Assembly: GCA_024331125.1 (NCBI GenBank)
Contig: JANDJI010000003.1
Coordinates: 372,001 to 436,000, forward strand
DNA length: 64,000 nt
Origin: Nitrospira sp.
GTDB taxonomy: Bacteria > Nitrospirota > Nitrospiria > Nitrospirales > Nitrospiraceae
Direction: 5' to 3'
Both the position numbers and the translations under genes were made by a program. How positions within the stretch are numbered: the stretch's first letter is position 1; every line of letters starts with the position of its first letter. Below, piece by piece: positions 51,756-62,593 of this stretch. The notes beneath the pieces are model-generated. The model was not told the DNA's origin. It worked only from the letters and a program-made list of their open reading frames with translations, and did no database searches.

Positions 51756-53306
51756 ATGGAAATCTACCCCACAGATCCTCTTCAGGACAGTCCATCGGCG
51801 ATCGAGCCGGGAAAGGCGGTCGTCTTCGCCGAAGAAAACGCGGAGCACGTTCGTTGCGCGCACGCGGCGAGTGTCCCTCCGACGCTCCATCGGAGCCTCA
51901 GTCTCTGGAACAGTCTGACCATCGGATTTGCCACGGTCTCACCGGTGGCGGGGCTCTACGCCATTATCGGTGTTCAGACGGTCGTCACCGGAGGTGGATG
52001 GTTCCCCGCCCTCGCCCTCTGTTTGGTAATGCAGTTGCTGGTCGCGACAGTCTATGCGGAATTGTCCTCGCAGATCCCGATCGCGGGAGGTGCGTACAAA
52101 TGGGCGAGGCAACTTGGCGGTGAAATCACGGGCATGTATGCCGGCGCCATTTATATCAGCTCCACGATCGCGATGCTGACCACCACCGCCTATACCGGCG
52201 GCATCTGGCTGGCGATTTTTTTCGGATCCAACAGTGAAACGGGTTTGAATCTGGTCCTCTGGGGAGCGGCGTTCATGCTGGTCTGCACCGTGCTGAACCT
52301 CATCCACGTCTCGGTCTTTAAGCTGCTTATCTCTCTCGGCGTCTACGCGGAAATCGTCGGTTCGTTTGGTGTCGCGCTTCTGCTGTTCCTCTTTTTCCGG
52401 CAGCATGAATGGTCGGAACTGTTCGCGCATCTTGGGACCGGGACCGCGCCCAGCCGGGCCGCCGCATTTTTGGCGGCGCTCGCGATATCGGGGTGGGCCT
52501 TCATTGGCTTCGATGCCTGCTCGACCATTGCCGAAGAAACACACGACCCCAAGCGGATGGTGCCGCGCGCGATCTTCTTCTCGCTCTGCATGGTCGGGAG
52601 CGTGGTGCTCTTCAACTCCGCCGCCCTCACGCTCAGTGTGCATCGGGACCGTTTGGCCGTGACCAGCGCCGCGTCAGACCCCGTTACGCCCGTGATTGTC
52701 GACAATTTCGGAGCCTGGGCGGAAACCCCGTTCCTGGCCATCGTCTTGGTGGCGTTCTTGGCTTGTGGCGCGTCGATGGTCCGGTACACCTCCCGCATCG
52801 TGTTTTCCATGGCTCGCGAAGGAAGTCTGCCGGACGCTCTCAGTCGGGTCACCGCCGCGGGTGCGCCGCGCCGCGCCGTCCTGTTCACGGTCTCCCTGGC
52901 CACGATGGGATTGTTGTTCGGACTCAATGATGAAGCGGTCGCCACGGTGCTGGCGTTCGGCACGGGGGGGTTGTACGCCATGTTCGCAATGACGACGGGA
53001 GTCGGACTCTTCACTCGTCTTACCGGCCGGTGGGATCCCTCGTTGGGTCACCTGAAGTTGGGCTCGTGGGGACTCCCGATCAATACGGTGGCGTTTCTCT
53101 GGTCGGTGTTTGAATTCGTCAACATCGCGTGGCCGCGTCCCTATGCCGTCGCTCCCGATGCGCCCTGGTGGCAACTCTGGGCCGTCCCGCTGGTGCTCGG
53201 CGGCATTCTCGCTTCGACGACGCTGCCCGTGATCATCGGCAGAAACGGGTCGCCGATCTATCCGGGAAAGGCCGAATCGGGAAAGGCCGAGCCCGGTCAA
53301 GGATGA
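51756..53306 (+). CDS. APC-family amino acid/polyamine-type permease
   Basis: The 516-residue inner-membrane protein has about 12 hydrophobic segments and APC features: TIGFATVSPVAGLYA in the first span region, IAGGAYKWARQLGG, GWAFIGFDACSTIAEET and MAREGSLPDALSRV. It lies behind a guanidine-I riboswitch and 86 bases before a guanidinase-like gene, so its substrate is probably guanidine or a guanidino compound. GGGAGG lies eight bases before the ATG, which excludes a longer frame starting inside the riboswitch. The C terminus has a repeated short motif (GKAESGKAEPG). Import is more likely than export because the neighbour is an enzyme that uses the substrate. Confidence 0.88.
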   Translation: MEIYPTDPLQDSPSAIEPGKAVVFAEENAEHVRCAHAASVPPTLHRSLSLWNSLTIGFATVSPVAGLYAIIGVQTVVTGGGWFPALALCLVMQLLVATVYAELSSQIPIAGGAYKWARQLGGEITGMYAGAIYISSTIAMLTTTAYTGGIWLAIFFGSNSETGLNLVLWGAAFMLVCTVLNLIHVSVFKLLISLGVYAEIVGSFGVALLLFLFFRQHEWSELFAHLGTGTAPSRAAAFLAALAISGWAFIGFDACSTIAEETHDPKRMVPRAIFFSLCMVGSVVLFNSAALTLSVHRDRLAVTSAASDPVTPVIVDNFGAWAETPFLAIVLVAFLACGASMVRYTSRIVFSMAREGSLPDALSRVTAAGAPRRAVLFTVSLATMGLLFGLNDEAVATVLAFGTGGLYAMFAMTTGVGLFTRLTGRWDPSLGHLKLGSWGLPINTVAFLWSVFEFVNIAWPRPYAVAPDAPWWQLWAVPLVLGGILASTTLPVIIGRNGSPIYPGKAESGKAEPGQG

Positions 53307-53392
53307 AGACCGGTTATTCACCACGTCTTGCGTCGTCAGAGGGGTCGAACAGGGGGGAGCATCCATTCATCATCTTGTAGAAAGGAGCAATC

Positions 53393-54541
53393 ATGGCGAA
53401 AAAGAGAACGTACCAAGGCAAGGTTCCGCTGCATGACAAGTACGGGCCGGAAGCGAAGTACGCCGTTGAAGCGGAGGCGCTGCTGCCGACGACGAAATTT
53501 GAAGAAGAGATCGCCCGCGGCCTTGAATTGGGCCTGCCCGGGGCCGATTCCATCAAGGATCGCCGGATTCCCACCTTCAGCCGAGGAGAGCTGCCTCATT
53601 TCGCCGGCATCAACACGTTTATCAAAGCTCCGTATGTGGAAGATGTGCGCAAATGCGGCCAGTACGACGTGGCGATTCTCGGCGCGCCGTTCGACGGCGG
53701 GACGACGTATCGTGCCGGCACCAGGTTCGGGCCTCAGGGTATTCGCAAAATTTCGGCGTTATACGGGACGTACAGTTTCGAACTCGGCGTGGATCTACGG
53801 GAATCCGTTTCGATCTGCGACGTGGGGGACATCTTTACGATTCCCGGCAACATCGAGAAAACCTTCGACCAAGTCAGCAAGGGCGTGGGGCATGTCTTCG
53901 CCAGCGGCGCATTTCCCGTGGTGCTGGGCGGAGACCATTCGCTCGGCTTCGCGACAGTGCGCGGCGTCGCGCAGCACTTAAACGGCAAGAAGCTCGGCAT
54001 CCTTCACTTCGACAGACACGTGGATACGCAGGACACCGATCTCGACGAGCGCATGCACACCACGCCGTGGTTTCACGCGACGAACATTCCCAACGTTCCG
54101 GCCAAAAATCTGGTGCAGATCGGCATCGGCGGATGGCAAGCGCCCAGGCCCGGCGTGAAAGCCGGGAGGGAGCGTCAAACGACCATCATGACGGTGACCG
54201 ATTGCGTGGAAATGGGCATTGAAAACGCCGCCAAGCAGGCGCTGGAAGTGGCGTTCGACGGCGTGGACGCCGTGTGGTTGAGCTTCGACGTCGATTGCTT
54301 GGACGCCGCGTTCGTGCCGGGCACCGGCTGGCCGGAGCCGGGCGGGTTTCTCCCGCGCGAGGTGCTCAAATTTCTCCAGGTCATCGCCGACACCAAGCCG
54401 CTGGCCGGTATGGAAATCGTCGAATGCGCGCCGCCCTACGACGCGGCGGAGATCACCAGCCTCATGGCCACGCGGGTCATCTGCGACGTGCTGGCCTGTC
54501 AGGTGCGTTCCGGGCATCTGGGCAATCGAAAGAAACGCTGA
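53393..54541 (+). CDS. gdmH: Guanidine hydrolase-like ureohydrolase (GdmH-type)
   Basis: The 382-residue enzyme is an arginase/agmatinase-fold metalloenzyme. The dinuclear metal ligands are all present: H182 in GGDHS, D207, H209 and D211 in HFDRHVDTQ, and D299 and D301 in SFDVDCLDAAFVPGTG. The middle block is DRH instead of the usual DAH. GTGWPEPGG has a Trp where agmatinases have a small residue, which could shrink the pocket for a tiny substrate such as guanidine. An N-terminal extension of about 90 residues precedes the fold, as in cyanobacterial and Nitrospira guanidine hydrolases. It lies under the riboswitch, 86 bases after the permease. The expected reaction is guanidine plus water to urea and ammonia; nickel chaperone genes are not adjacent. 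An agmatinase or guanidinobutyrase role is the main alternative. Confidence 0.85.
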   Translation: MAKKRTYQGKVPLHDKYGPEAKYAVEAEALLPTTKFEEEIARGLELGLPGADSIKDRRIPTFSRGELPHFAGINTFIKAPYVEDVRKCGQYDVAILGAPFDGGTTYRAGTRFGPQGIRKISALYGTYSFELGVDLRESVSICDVGDIFTIPGNIEKTFDQVSKGVGHVFASGAFPVVLGGDHSLGFATVRGVAQHLNGKKLGILHFDRHVDTQDTDLDERMHTTPWFHATNIPNVPAKNLVQIGIGGWQAPRPGVKAGRERQTTIMTVTDCVEMGIENAAKQALEVAFDGVDAVWLSFDVDCLDAAFVPGTGWPEPGGFLPREVLKFLQVIADTKPLAGMEIVECAPPYDAAEITSLMATRVICDVLACQVRSGHLGNRKKR

Positions 54542-54576
54542 GACGCATCAATCGCCGAACGGCGGCGCAGTGGATC

Positions 54577-54604
54577 GAGGGGCTTGCCTCCAGGCGGGCC
54601 CCTC
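54577..54604 (+). terminator. Hairpin after the guanidinase gene
   Basis: GAGGGGCTTGCCT and AGGCGGGCCCCTC form a 12-13 pair stem with two G-T pairs and a tiny loop, 35 bases after the stop. No T-run follows, so intrinsic termination is uncertain; it may mark the end of the guanidine operon or stabilise its message. Confidence 0.4.
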
Positions 54605-54699
54605 AACCCCATGAAGCTTTCCCCGACTCTCCGGTTGCGTGATTCATCGGATCCCGGTTTTAGTATAGAGTGATCGATGCCACGGAGGAGGTATACGCG

Positions 54700-56355
54700 A
54701 TGAAAGTCGCGATGGGCGTGTTGACTCTGGTCGCAGCGGTCACCGGGCTTGCGTTGGCCTTGCCCTTTCTGATCGACCTCGACAAGTATAAAGACCAATA
54801 CAAACCGCTCATCGAAGATGCTCTCAACCGAACGGTTCAGATTCAGGACGTCCGCCTGACCCTGTGGCCCACCATCGGCGCGCGGGTGACCGGCCTGTCC
54901 ATTCTGGATGATCCGGCGTTCGGCGCGGGGGCCTTCGCCTCGGTGGCTTCGTTGGACGTGGGGGTGAAACTGCTGCCGTTGCTGAGCGGAAAGATCGAAG
55001 TGGGGGAGATCACGCTGCGCGAACCCGTGGTGACGATCGTCAGAAATCAGCGCGGCGTCATGAATGTGGCTACGCTTGGGCGAGCGGGGAGGGAGGCACC
55101 GAGCGTCCCATCCCGTGCGCCAATTCCCTCGATGGAGGGGCCGCTCAAGATCTTAGGCATGTTGGCGGCCGATCGGGTGTCGATCGCGGGGGGTACGCTG
55201 ACGTTTCGAGATTTCTCGGCAGCGAAGCCCACCGAGTATGTCTTGCAGGATCTTGATCTGCTGCTTCGGTCGATCGGGATCGGCCGAGCGCCCAGTCTTC
55301 ATCTTGACGCCGTGGTCCGGCCCTTCAACCTCCCGTTGAAACTTGACGGGACGTTCGGTCCGCTGAAGGAAACGGCCGGCATCGAAGCGATCAATGTTCG
55401 ACTGAATCTGGGGAGCACACATTTCACCGTGACGGGGAGCGTCGCCGGCCACGACGGGACCTTTCACGTCACCTCACCGGTGGTCGGAACGACGGATCTG
55501 CCCATGAGCATTCCCGTCAAGCAATCGATTGACGCCACCGACTTCCGCGTCACGGCAGACGTCAAGGGGCAAACCATCGAAATGCGCGAGGTGTCCTGTG
55601 ACCTCTTTGGAGGCAGGGTGCGGGGAGGAGGGACGCTTGTTGTCGGATCGGAAGATCCTCCGTTCAGCGGACACCTGGCAATAGAGGGGTTCCTCGTCGG
55701 TCCGGCCTGGCGCGCCGTCGTCGATGCTCCGCTGTCGATCAGCGGAACGGCCGACATCGCGCTTGCGCTGAAAGGACGCGGGTTCTCCATGCCGAACAGG
55801 ACCAAAGATTTGGAAGGAACGGGCCGCCTGGCGATACGTGACGGAACGATCGAAGGAATCAATCTCCTCCGTGAAATGACGACGGTCCTCAACGTCGCCG
55901 GTGTGGCGCTCGGTGACCCCAAAGCCACGGCGTTTTCGACGATCGAAGCGGACCTTGCCGTGGAGCAAGGCATGATCAGAGTGCAGCGGTTCTTAATGGA
56001 CGGCCATGATTTTCGGGCGACGGGAGGCGGCATGATCGGGTTCGACCGCCGTTTGAGCCTGGCGGTGACGGTGAGCCTCTCCCGGGACCTCAGCGAAAAA
56101 ATTGCGGGAGCCTCTCCGGTCGCCAAACTCGCCATGCGAGACGGCAGAATGGTTCTCCCGCTCGTTATCGGGGGCACGGTTCAATCGCCATCATACAGGC
56201 TGGATCTCAAAGGCGTGACGGAGAATCTGCATGAGCAGATTCAACGGAAGGCGGCGCAAGTCGCCGACAGATTGCTCGGCGGCACGGCGCCGGACGTTCT
56301 CAATCGTCGAGGCCGGCCGTTGTTGAGCGAGATCCTCGGGAGATCAAGACCGTGA
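54700..56355 (+). CDS. AsmA-family protein
   Basis: The 551-residue protein has one N-terminal membrane segment (VAMGVLTLVAAVTGLALALP) and the AsmA layout: LIEDALNRTVQIQDVRLTLWP at the start and a long beta-rich periplasmic body ending with RLAIRDGTIEGINLLREMTT and IEADLAVEQGMIRVQRF, the AsmA_2 C-terminal repeat. Such proteins bridge the periplasm and are linked to phospholipid transport to the outer membrane. GGAGG lies about ten bases before the ATG; a longer frame adds ten residues. It follows the guanidinase by 158 bases and has a likely separate role. Confidence 0.88.
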   Translation: MKVAMGVLTLVAAVTGLALALPFLIDLDKYKDQYKPLIEDALNRTVQIQDVRLTLWPTIGARVTGLSILDDPAFGAGAFASVASLDVGVKLLPLLSGKIEVGEITLREPVVTIVRNQRGVMNVATLGRAGREAPSVPSRAPIPSMEGPLKILGMLAADRVSIAGGTLTFRDFSAAKPTEYVLQDLDLLLRSIGIGRAPSLHLDAVVRPFNLPLKLDGTFGPLKETAGIEAINVRLNLGSTHFTVTGSVAGHDGTFHVTSPVVGTTDLPMSIPVKQSIDATDFRVTADVKGQTIEMREVSCDLFGGRVRGGGTLVVGSEDPPFSGHLAIEGFLVGPAWRAVVDAPLSISGTADIALALKGRGFSMPNRTKDLEGTGRLAIRDGTIEGINLLREMTTVLNVAGVALGDPKATAFSTIEADLAVEQGMIRVQRFLMDGHDFRATGGGMIGFDRRLSLAVTVSLSRDLSEKIAGASPVAKLAMRDGRMVLPLVIGGTVQSPSYRLDLKGVTENLHEQIQRKAAQVADRLLGGTAPDVLNRRGRPLLSEILGRSRP

Positions 56356-56376
56356 GAGCAAGATGCGATCGATGAG

Positions 56377-56388
56377 ATATACGTATAT
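56377..56388. repeat. 12-base perfect palindrome
   Basis: ATATACGTATAT reads the same on both strands and sits in the 126-base AT-rich gap between the AsmA gene and the hybrid kinase gene. It could be a regulator site; there is no other support for this. Confidence 0.3.
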
Positions 56389-56481
56389 TTATGTAGCTAG
56401 TCAAACTCTTCCAAGTTGGGGTAAGATCGCGTCTCCGAAGAACGTGTCCGGGTATCGCCATCGATCTCATTCTCGGGCTCC

Positions 56482-58917
56482 ATGACCGAACGCATTTCCC
56501 CACAGCCCTCCGAAACGGGCAGCCGATTTCCTCGTGTGCCGCCCGTCGACCAACAGATGGAGTTGATGCTGGACATCGATCGGGAGGATTATCGATTCGC
56601 GCTCGAGCAGGCCTCCGATATCATCTGCCGCACCAACCTGTCCGGCCGCATCACCTTCGCCAACCCCGCTGTGACCAGAATTCTGGGCTATGCGATGGTG
56701 GAAGTGCTCGGCCACCACATCACGGAATTCGTTCGCGAGGACTACCGCGCGAAAGTGTGGTGGTTCCACGTGCGGCAGTTCCTGCGTGGCCGCCCGTCGA
56801 GCTATCTGGAACTCCCCCTGGTCGCCCGAACGGGCAAGGAAATTTGGGTCGGACAAAACGTGCAACTGCTGCAGCGCGACGAGGAAGTGATCGGCTTTCA
56901 GGCCGTGGTCCGCGATATTTCCGTGATCAAGCAGGCCGAGCAGGCGCGTCGTGCCAGCGAAGAGAAGCTCCAAAGTTTTTTTCACGACGCTCCGATCATG
57001 TATTTCACCCTGAACAGCGAGGGGACGATTCTGTCCGTGAATCGGTCCGGGGCCGAACAGCTTGGCTACACCATGTCCGAGTTGGTCGGGCGGTCCATCT
57101 TGGACATGTTCCTGATCGAGGATCGGGACAGCGTGAGGGACCAAATAGAGACGTGTCTGGAGCGTCCCGGCGTCGTGTGCGAGTGGGAGCTGCGGAAAGT
57201 TCGGAAAGACGGCGCCACTATCCAGGTTCATGAGCGCGCGCGCGTCGTCCCCGGCAGCGACGGGCGGCCCGTCGTGCTCGTCGTCTGTCAGGATATTACC
57301 GAACGGGTTCGGCATGAGCGGGCGCTCAAGGAGATTTATCAACAGCTCGAACAACGGGTGATGGAACGGACGAGCGAGTTGCTGGCGGCCAACGAGGCGC
57401 TTCGCCAGACGACGTCGCAGCTCCAAACTTTGATCGAAGAATCGCCGTTCGCCATCATCGAGCTCGACGAAAACGCCAAGGTCGTCAGTTGGAATACCGC
57501 CGCCGCAAGCATCTTTGGGTGGACGGAGCAAGAAATGGTGGGCCGGGAACTGCCGTATGTGCCGTGCAACGAAAAAGAGGAGGAACAATCGCTCCAACTT
57601 TGGCAATCGATCATGCAAGGTGTTCCGGTCAGAAACGTCGAGTTGCGCCGACATCGGAAGGACGGCTCGACGGCCGAAATCAGTTTTTGGGGCGTGGCGC
57701 GCCGCAATGTCGAGGGGCGGGTGACGGGGGCATTGGCGTTTTGCATCGACATTACTCAACAAAAACGACTGGAGCAACAGTTCCGGCAGGCTCAAAAGAT
57801 GGAAGCGGTGGGGCGTCTGGGGGGAGGCATCGCGCACGATTTCAACAATCTCCTGACCGTCATCAACGGCTGCAGCGCCTTGTTGCTTGATCGGGTGCGG
57901 CGAGAGGACCCGATCCATCATCTGCTCGACGAAATATCCAAGGCGGGAGCTCGAGCCGCCGACCTGACGAGACAACTCCTGGCGTTCAGCCGGCAGCAAG
58001 TGCTCAAGCCGCAGCGCGTCGATCTGAATGAGTCCCTCAAGGGGATCACCTCCATGCTGGAGAGACTGATGGGCGAGGATATCGAAGTGGTGCTTAATCT
58101 TGACCCCGGTCTCTGGCCGATCCAGGTGGACAAGGGGCAAATCGATCAAGTGGTGATGAATCTGGCGGTCAACGCGAGAGACGCGATGCCGGACGGCGGG
58201 AAGCTGACGCTCTCCACGGCCAATTTTGTCCTGCATCCGTGGACGCCGGTGTCCAATCCGCTGTTCACGCCCGGCGACTACGTGCAGTTGACCGTCCGTG
58301 ACACCGGCTTGGGCATGGATCAAGACGTGCGCGCGCATCTCTTCGAGCCGTTCTTTACGACCAAGGAAGAGGGCAAAGGGACGGGGCTCGGGCTCGCGAC
58401 GGTGTACGGAATCGTCAAGCAAAGCCGCGGCGTCATCTTCGTCGACAGCGCGCCGGGCGAGGGCACGACGTTTGACCTCTACTTCCCGCGCTTCGTCGAG
58501 CAGGACGACGAGGTGGCGATCCCCGAGTCGTCGCGCCCCGTGCGAGGAGGCGAGCGGGTCATGCTCGTCGAAGACCAAGAGTCGGTGCGGGATCTTGTCT
58601 GCCTCGCCCTTGAGGAGTACGGCTATCAGGTGTTTAAAGCGGCGAACGGAGACGAGGCGTTTCGTCTGGCCGCCGTGATATCGGAGCCGATCGACATCCT
58701 GGTGACGGACGTGGTGATGCCGCGGTTCACGGGACCGGTGGTCGCGGAGCGGCTCAGGCGGCGGTGGCCGGGCCTCAAGGTGCTCTTCATGTCGGGCTAC
58801 ACGGAACGAGTCAAACCGATGTTTCTCAATTCGCCGGGCACGCTGTTCATCCAAAAACCGTTTTTGCCGACCGAGTTGGCCGCGCAGTTGCGTCGGCTGC
58901 TTGACGATACCTTCTGA
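56482..58917 (+). CDS. PAS-rich hybrid sensor histidine kinase
   Basis: The 811-residue cytoplasmic protein has three PAS domains in series (about residues 35-155, 160-285 and 315-430), each with typical IITNPA/NSEG/DENAKV-like turns, linked by a coiled coil (LKEIYQQLEQRVMERTSELL). The HisKA motif GIAHDFNNLL holds His452, and the HATPase has NLAVNARDAM, DTGLGM and GTGLGLATV. A C-terminal receiver has the phospho-acceptor Asp743 in LVTDVVMPR and Lys in IQKPF. No transmembrane segment is present, so it senses an internal cue through PAS. The partner regulator is not adjacent. It closely resembles the kinase core of the hybrid kinase at 2043. Confidence 0.92.
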   Translation: MTERISPQPSETGSRFPRVPPVDQQMELMLDIDREDYRFALEQASDIICRTNLSGRITFANPAVTRILGYAMVEVLGHHITEFVREDYRAKVWWFHVRQFLRGRPSSYLELPLVARTGKEIWVGQNVQLLQRDEEVIGFQAVVRDISVIKQAEQARRASEEKLQSFFHDAPIMYFTLNSEGTILSVNRSGAEQLGYTMSELVGRSILDMFLIEDRDSVRDQIETCLERPGVVCEWELRKVRKDGATIQVHERARVVPGSDGRPVVLVVCQDITERVRHERALKEIYQQLEQRVMERTSELLAANEALRQTTSQLQTLIEESPFAIIELDENAKVVSWNTAAASIFGWTEQEMVGRELPYVPCNEKEEEQSLQLWQSIMQGVPVRNVELRRHRKDGSTAEISFWGVARRNVEGRVTGALAFCIDITQQKRLEQQFRQAQKMEAVGRLGGGIAHDFNNLLTVINGCSALLLDRVRREDPIHHLLDEISKAGARAADLTRQLLAFSRQQVLKPQRVDLNESLKGITSMLERLMGEDIEVVLNLDPGLWPIQVDKGQIDQVVMNLAVNARDAMPDGGKLTLSTANFVLHPWTPVSNPLFTPGDYVQLTVRDTGLGMDQDVRAHLFEPFFTTKEEGKGTGLGLATVYGIVKQSRGVIFVDSAPGEGTTFDLYFPRFVEQDDEVAIPESSRPVRGGERVMLVEDQESVRDLVCLALEEYGYQVFKAANGDEAFRLAAVISEPIDILVTDVVMPRFTGPVVAERLRRRWPGLKVLFMSGYTERVKPMFLNSPGTLFIQKPFLPTELAAQLRRLLDDTF

Positions 58918-58997
58918 TCGTCATAGATGCATTTCATCTTTGTTTCTCTGCCAGGTGTCTTCTCCCCTCGAACGGGCCGGGGCCTTCACCCGCGGCG

Positions 58998-60086
58998 TTA
59001 ACTGTATTGATCCCACGTGTCGCACTGTTTGATCGCCCAAAACACGGCTTCTTTCAGTTTCTTCAACACGATGTTGTCAGGATCGCGGATGGCTTGGAGT
59101 TTTTTGTCAAGATCGTACAGCGGTTGGATCGACCGTTTGTCGGGCACTTTTCCCAGGGCCCAAGCGATCTCTGTCAGGACGTTCCAGTCCGTCTCGGGAT
59201 CTTGAAGTTTGGCCAGCAGCGGAAGAACGACGGAGGCGTCGCCGGCAATGCCTCCGATCTGTCCCAGCCCCTTGGCCGCCGCAGCTTGAATTTCCACCTG
59301 GGCGGAAGAGTTCAAGATGTTAATGAGCAACGGGATGCTTTCTCTGCCCAGGTTCCCCATGGCGACGATCGCCTGTGTGGCCAAGTCGCGGTCTTTCATG
59401 ATTTCTTTGAGTTTGGGCAAGGCTTCGTCGGCTTGCATTTCTCCCAAGAGAGAGATGATTTGGATTTTCCTGGCTTGACTCGTGTTGGGTGAATCAAGTA
59501 GGGCGAGCAGGCGTTCCGGATGCCCCCACTCTGCCGCCAAAAACAGAGGGAACTCATGCCGTTCGAGTTCCTCCGTCAATTTGTCGATCGCGTAGGCGCC
59601 GGGATCGGCGGCCTGCGCGGCTTGAGCGGCTGCCGCGGCGTCGTCAAACTCCGTCCGTACTTCCTTTTGCCATTTGATCTTCATGCCGCTCAACAGATAG
59701 GTCAATTGACAGGCCGGACCTTTCCACAATCGGGATGGCGCGTCCGGCAGATCGGCATCGCCGCCGGCCGCGGTCGTGCCTTCCCAAGTTTTGCGTTGCT
59801 CGCACTTGACACGAAAGACGACATCATGGGGTTCTTCTCGATTGAAGACGATGGTATACCCGACTTCGCGAAGCCGGCGTGACACGGTTTGTACAATGGA
59901 TCCGGCGTCCGCTTCGCCCTTGTCCGTCAGGGCGAGGGCTTCCACCAGCACAACGCGAATCTTTTCCAACTGAGATTTTTGTTCGGGCGTGAAATAATCG
60001 CGATAGGCCCGCAAGGGATCGGTGATGAGTAAGAGAACCAGCAAAAGCAAAAAAACCTTCGCCGTAGAGGGTAATATCATGCGCAT
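58998..60086 (-). CDS. Exported HEAT-repeat protein
   Basis: The 362-residue protein has a signal peptide (MILPSTAKVFLLLLVLLL to about residue 27). The first 170 residues are a mixed domain with two Cys (VKCEQR, GPACQL). Tandem HEAT/PBS-lyase-type helical repeats follow: RLLALLDSPNTSQARKI, EIMKDRDLATQAIVAMGNLG, IPLLINILNSSAQVEIQAAA and LPLLAKLQDPETDWNVLTEI, ending with KQCDTWDQ. Such repeats bind proteins. AAGGGGG lies a few bases before the ATG. It is divergent from the atp genes and convergent with the hybrid kinase. No known partner. Confidence 0.82.
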   Translation of the reverse strand: MRMILPSTAKVFLLLLVLLLITDPLRAYRDYFTPEQKSQLEKIRVVLVEALALTDKGEADAGSIVQTVSRRLREVGYTIVFNREEPHDVVFRVKCEQRKTWEGTTAAGGDADLPDAPSRLWKGPACQLTYLLSGMKIKWQKEVRTEFDDAAAAAQAAQAADPGAYAIDKLTEELERHEFPLFLAAEWGHPERLLALLDSPNTSQARKIQIISLLGEMQADEALPKLKEIMKDRDLATQAIVAMGNLGRESIPLLINILNSSAQVEIQAAAAKGLGQIGGIAGDASVVLPLLAKLQDPETDWNVLTEIAWALGKVPDKRSIQPLYDLDKKLQAIRDPDNIVLKKLKEAVFWAIKQCDTWDQYS

Positions 60087-60295
60087 CTGATCCCCCTTTC
60101 ATCGATGGAGTCGAGACGGCGGTATCGCATGGCGCAATTTCGGGGGTGTCTCGGGAAACGGCGACAAAGAGACCACGTTCGCGTTTTTATTATATACCGG
60201 TTGCACTCCGGGTCTCATGGGCGTGTCAGAGTGAAAGTCGAGCAGGCGGTCGACGTAGGCAGGGCCTCCGTCGGCTCGCTCGGCGCTCGGTCGGA

Positions 60296-60325
60296 TTGAC
60301 AGCCGACATTCTTCAATGGTAGTGT
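60296..60325 (+). promoter_or_regulatory. Candidate promoter of the atp operon
   Basis: TTGACA (60296-60301), an 18-base spacer and TAGTGT (60320-60325) are the best promoter in the 312-base region between the HEAT-protein and atpH starts. No other gene is seen in that region, and no atpB, atpE or atpF. Confidence 0.5.
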
Positions 60326-60398
60326 GCCGGGTCAATTGTCGTGCGTTTCGCGCGAACGATTTTGTTTGTCCCACGATTCGGCAAGTGGATCACCGACA

Positions 60399-60938
60399 GT
60401 GATTAAAACGGCGGTTGCGCGGCGTTACGCACGGGCGCTCTTCGAGCTTCTCGACCCAACCGATATCGAAGCCACTCGAGAGACCCTGAACGGCCTCGGA
60501 CAGGCTATAAAAGAGTCCGGCGATCTCCGCTACGTTACCGCGTCGCCGACGTTCAGCGCCGAGGAGAAAATCTCCGTGCTGACGGAATTGAGCGGTCGCT
60601 TTCACTGTCCTTCGGAGGGAAAAGCTTTTCTCGGGCAATTGGTCAGGAAAAATCGTATCGGGTTTTTGCCGGAAATTGCCGAGGCGTTCGGGAAGCTGGT
60701 CGACCAATCGAAGGGCGTGCAACAAGTCTTGGTCGCGTCGGCTGCGGAACTCTCCCGGGCCGAGCGGGATCGGACTCAAGCACGACTGCGCGACGCGCTG
60801 AAGCGAGAAGTCGCGGTCACGTTTCATACCGATGCGAACCTCTTGGCCGGAGTCCGGATCCAAGTCGGAAACATGGTGGTCGACGGTACGGTCCGTGGCC
60901 GCTTGAACGATATCCAGTCATTGCTGACGAGAGAGTAG
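60399..60938 (+). CDS. atpH: ATP synthase F1 subunit delta
   Basis: The 179-residue protein is the peripheral-stalk delta subunit that ties F1 to the b subunits. [16 protein letters not shown] at the N terminus is the family hallmark, and [22 protein letters not shown] at the end is the conserved C-terminal strand. Length is normal. The start is a GTG where homology begins; an upstream ATG would add 25 residues. No ribosome site is obvious. It heads a delta-alpha-gamma-beta operon with no F0 genes before it. Confidence 0.92.
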   Translation: MIKTAVARRYARALFELLDPTDIEATRETLNGLGQAIKESGDLRYVTASPTFSAEEKISVLTELSGRFHCPSEGKAFLGQLVRKNRIGFLPEIAEAFGKLVDQSKGVQQVLVASAAELSRAERDRTQARLRDALKREVAVTFHTDANLLAGVRIQVGNMVVDGTVRGRLNDIQSLLTRE

Positions 60939-60997
60939 GTCGGCGGAGGCGGGATGGCCGTCCGGCGTCTCGCCGTCCTGCGGATGAAGGAGTAGTC

Positions 60998-62518
<1,521 letters not shown>

Positions 62519-62593
62519 GCGAAAGGCGCGGTAGGGAGGGCTCCTTCTAAGCGGATCTTTAGCCTCTCGATCGATCCTTCGAAATAAAACACC

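Noticed and set aside
56467..58854. Minus-strand open frame of 795 codons opposite the PAS hybrid kinase
   Set aside because: It runs exactly opposite a gene with three PAS domains and all kinase motifs, has no recognisable domain and no ribosome site.
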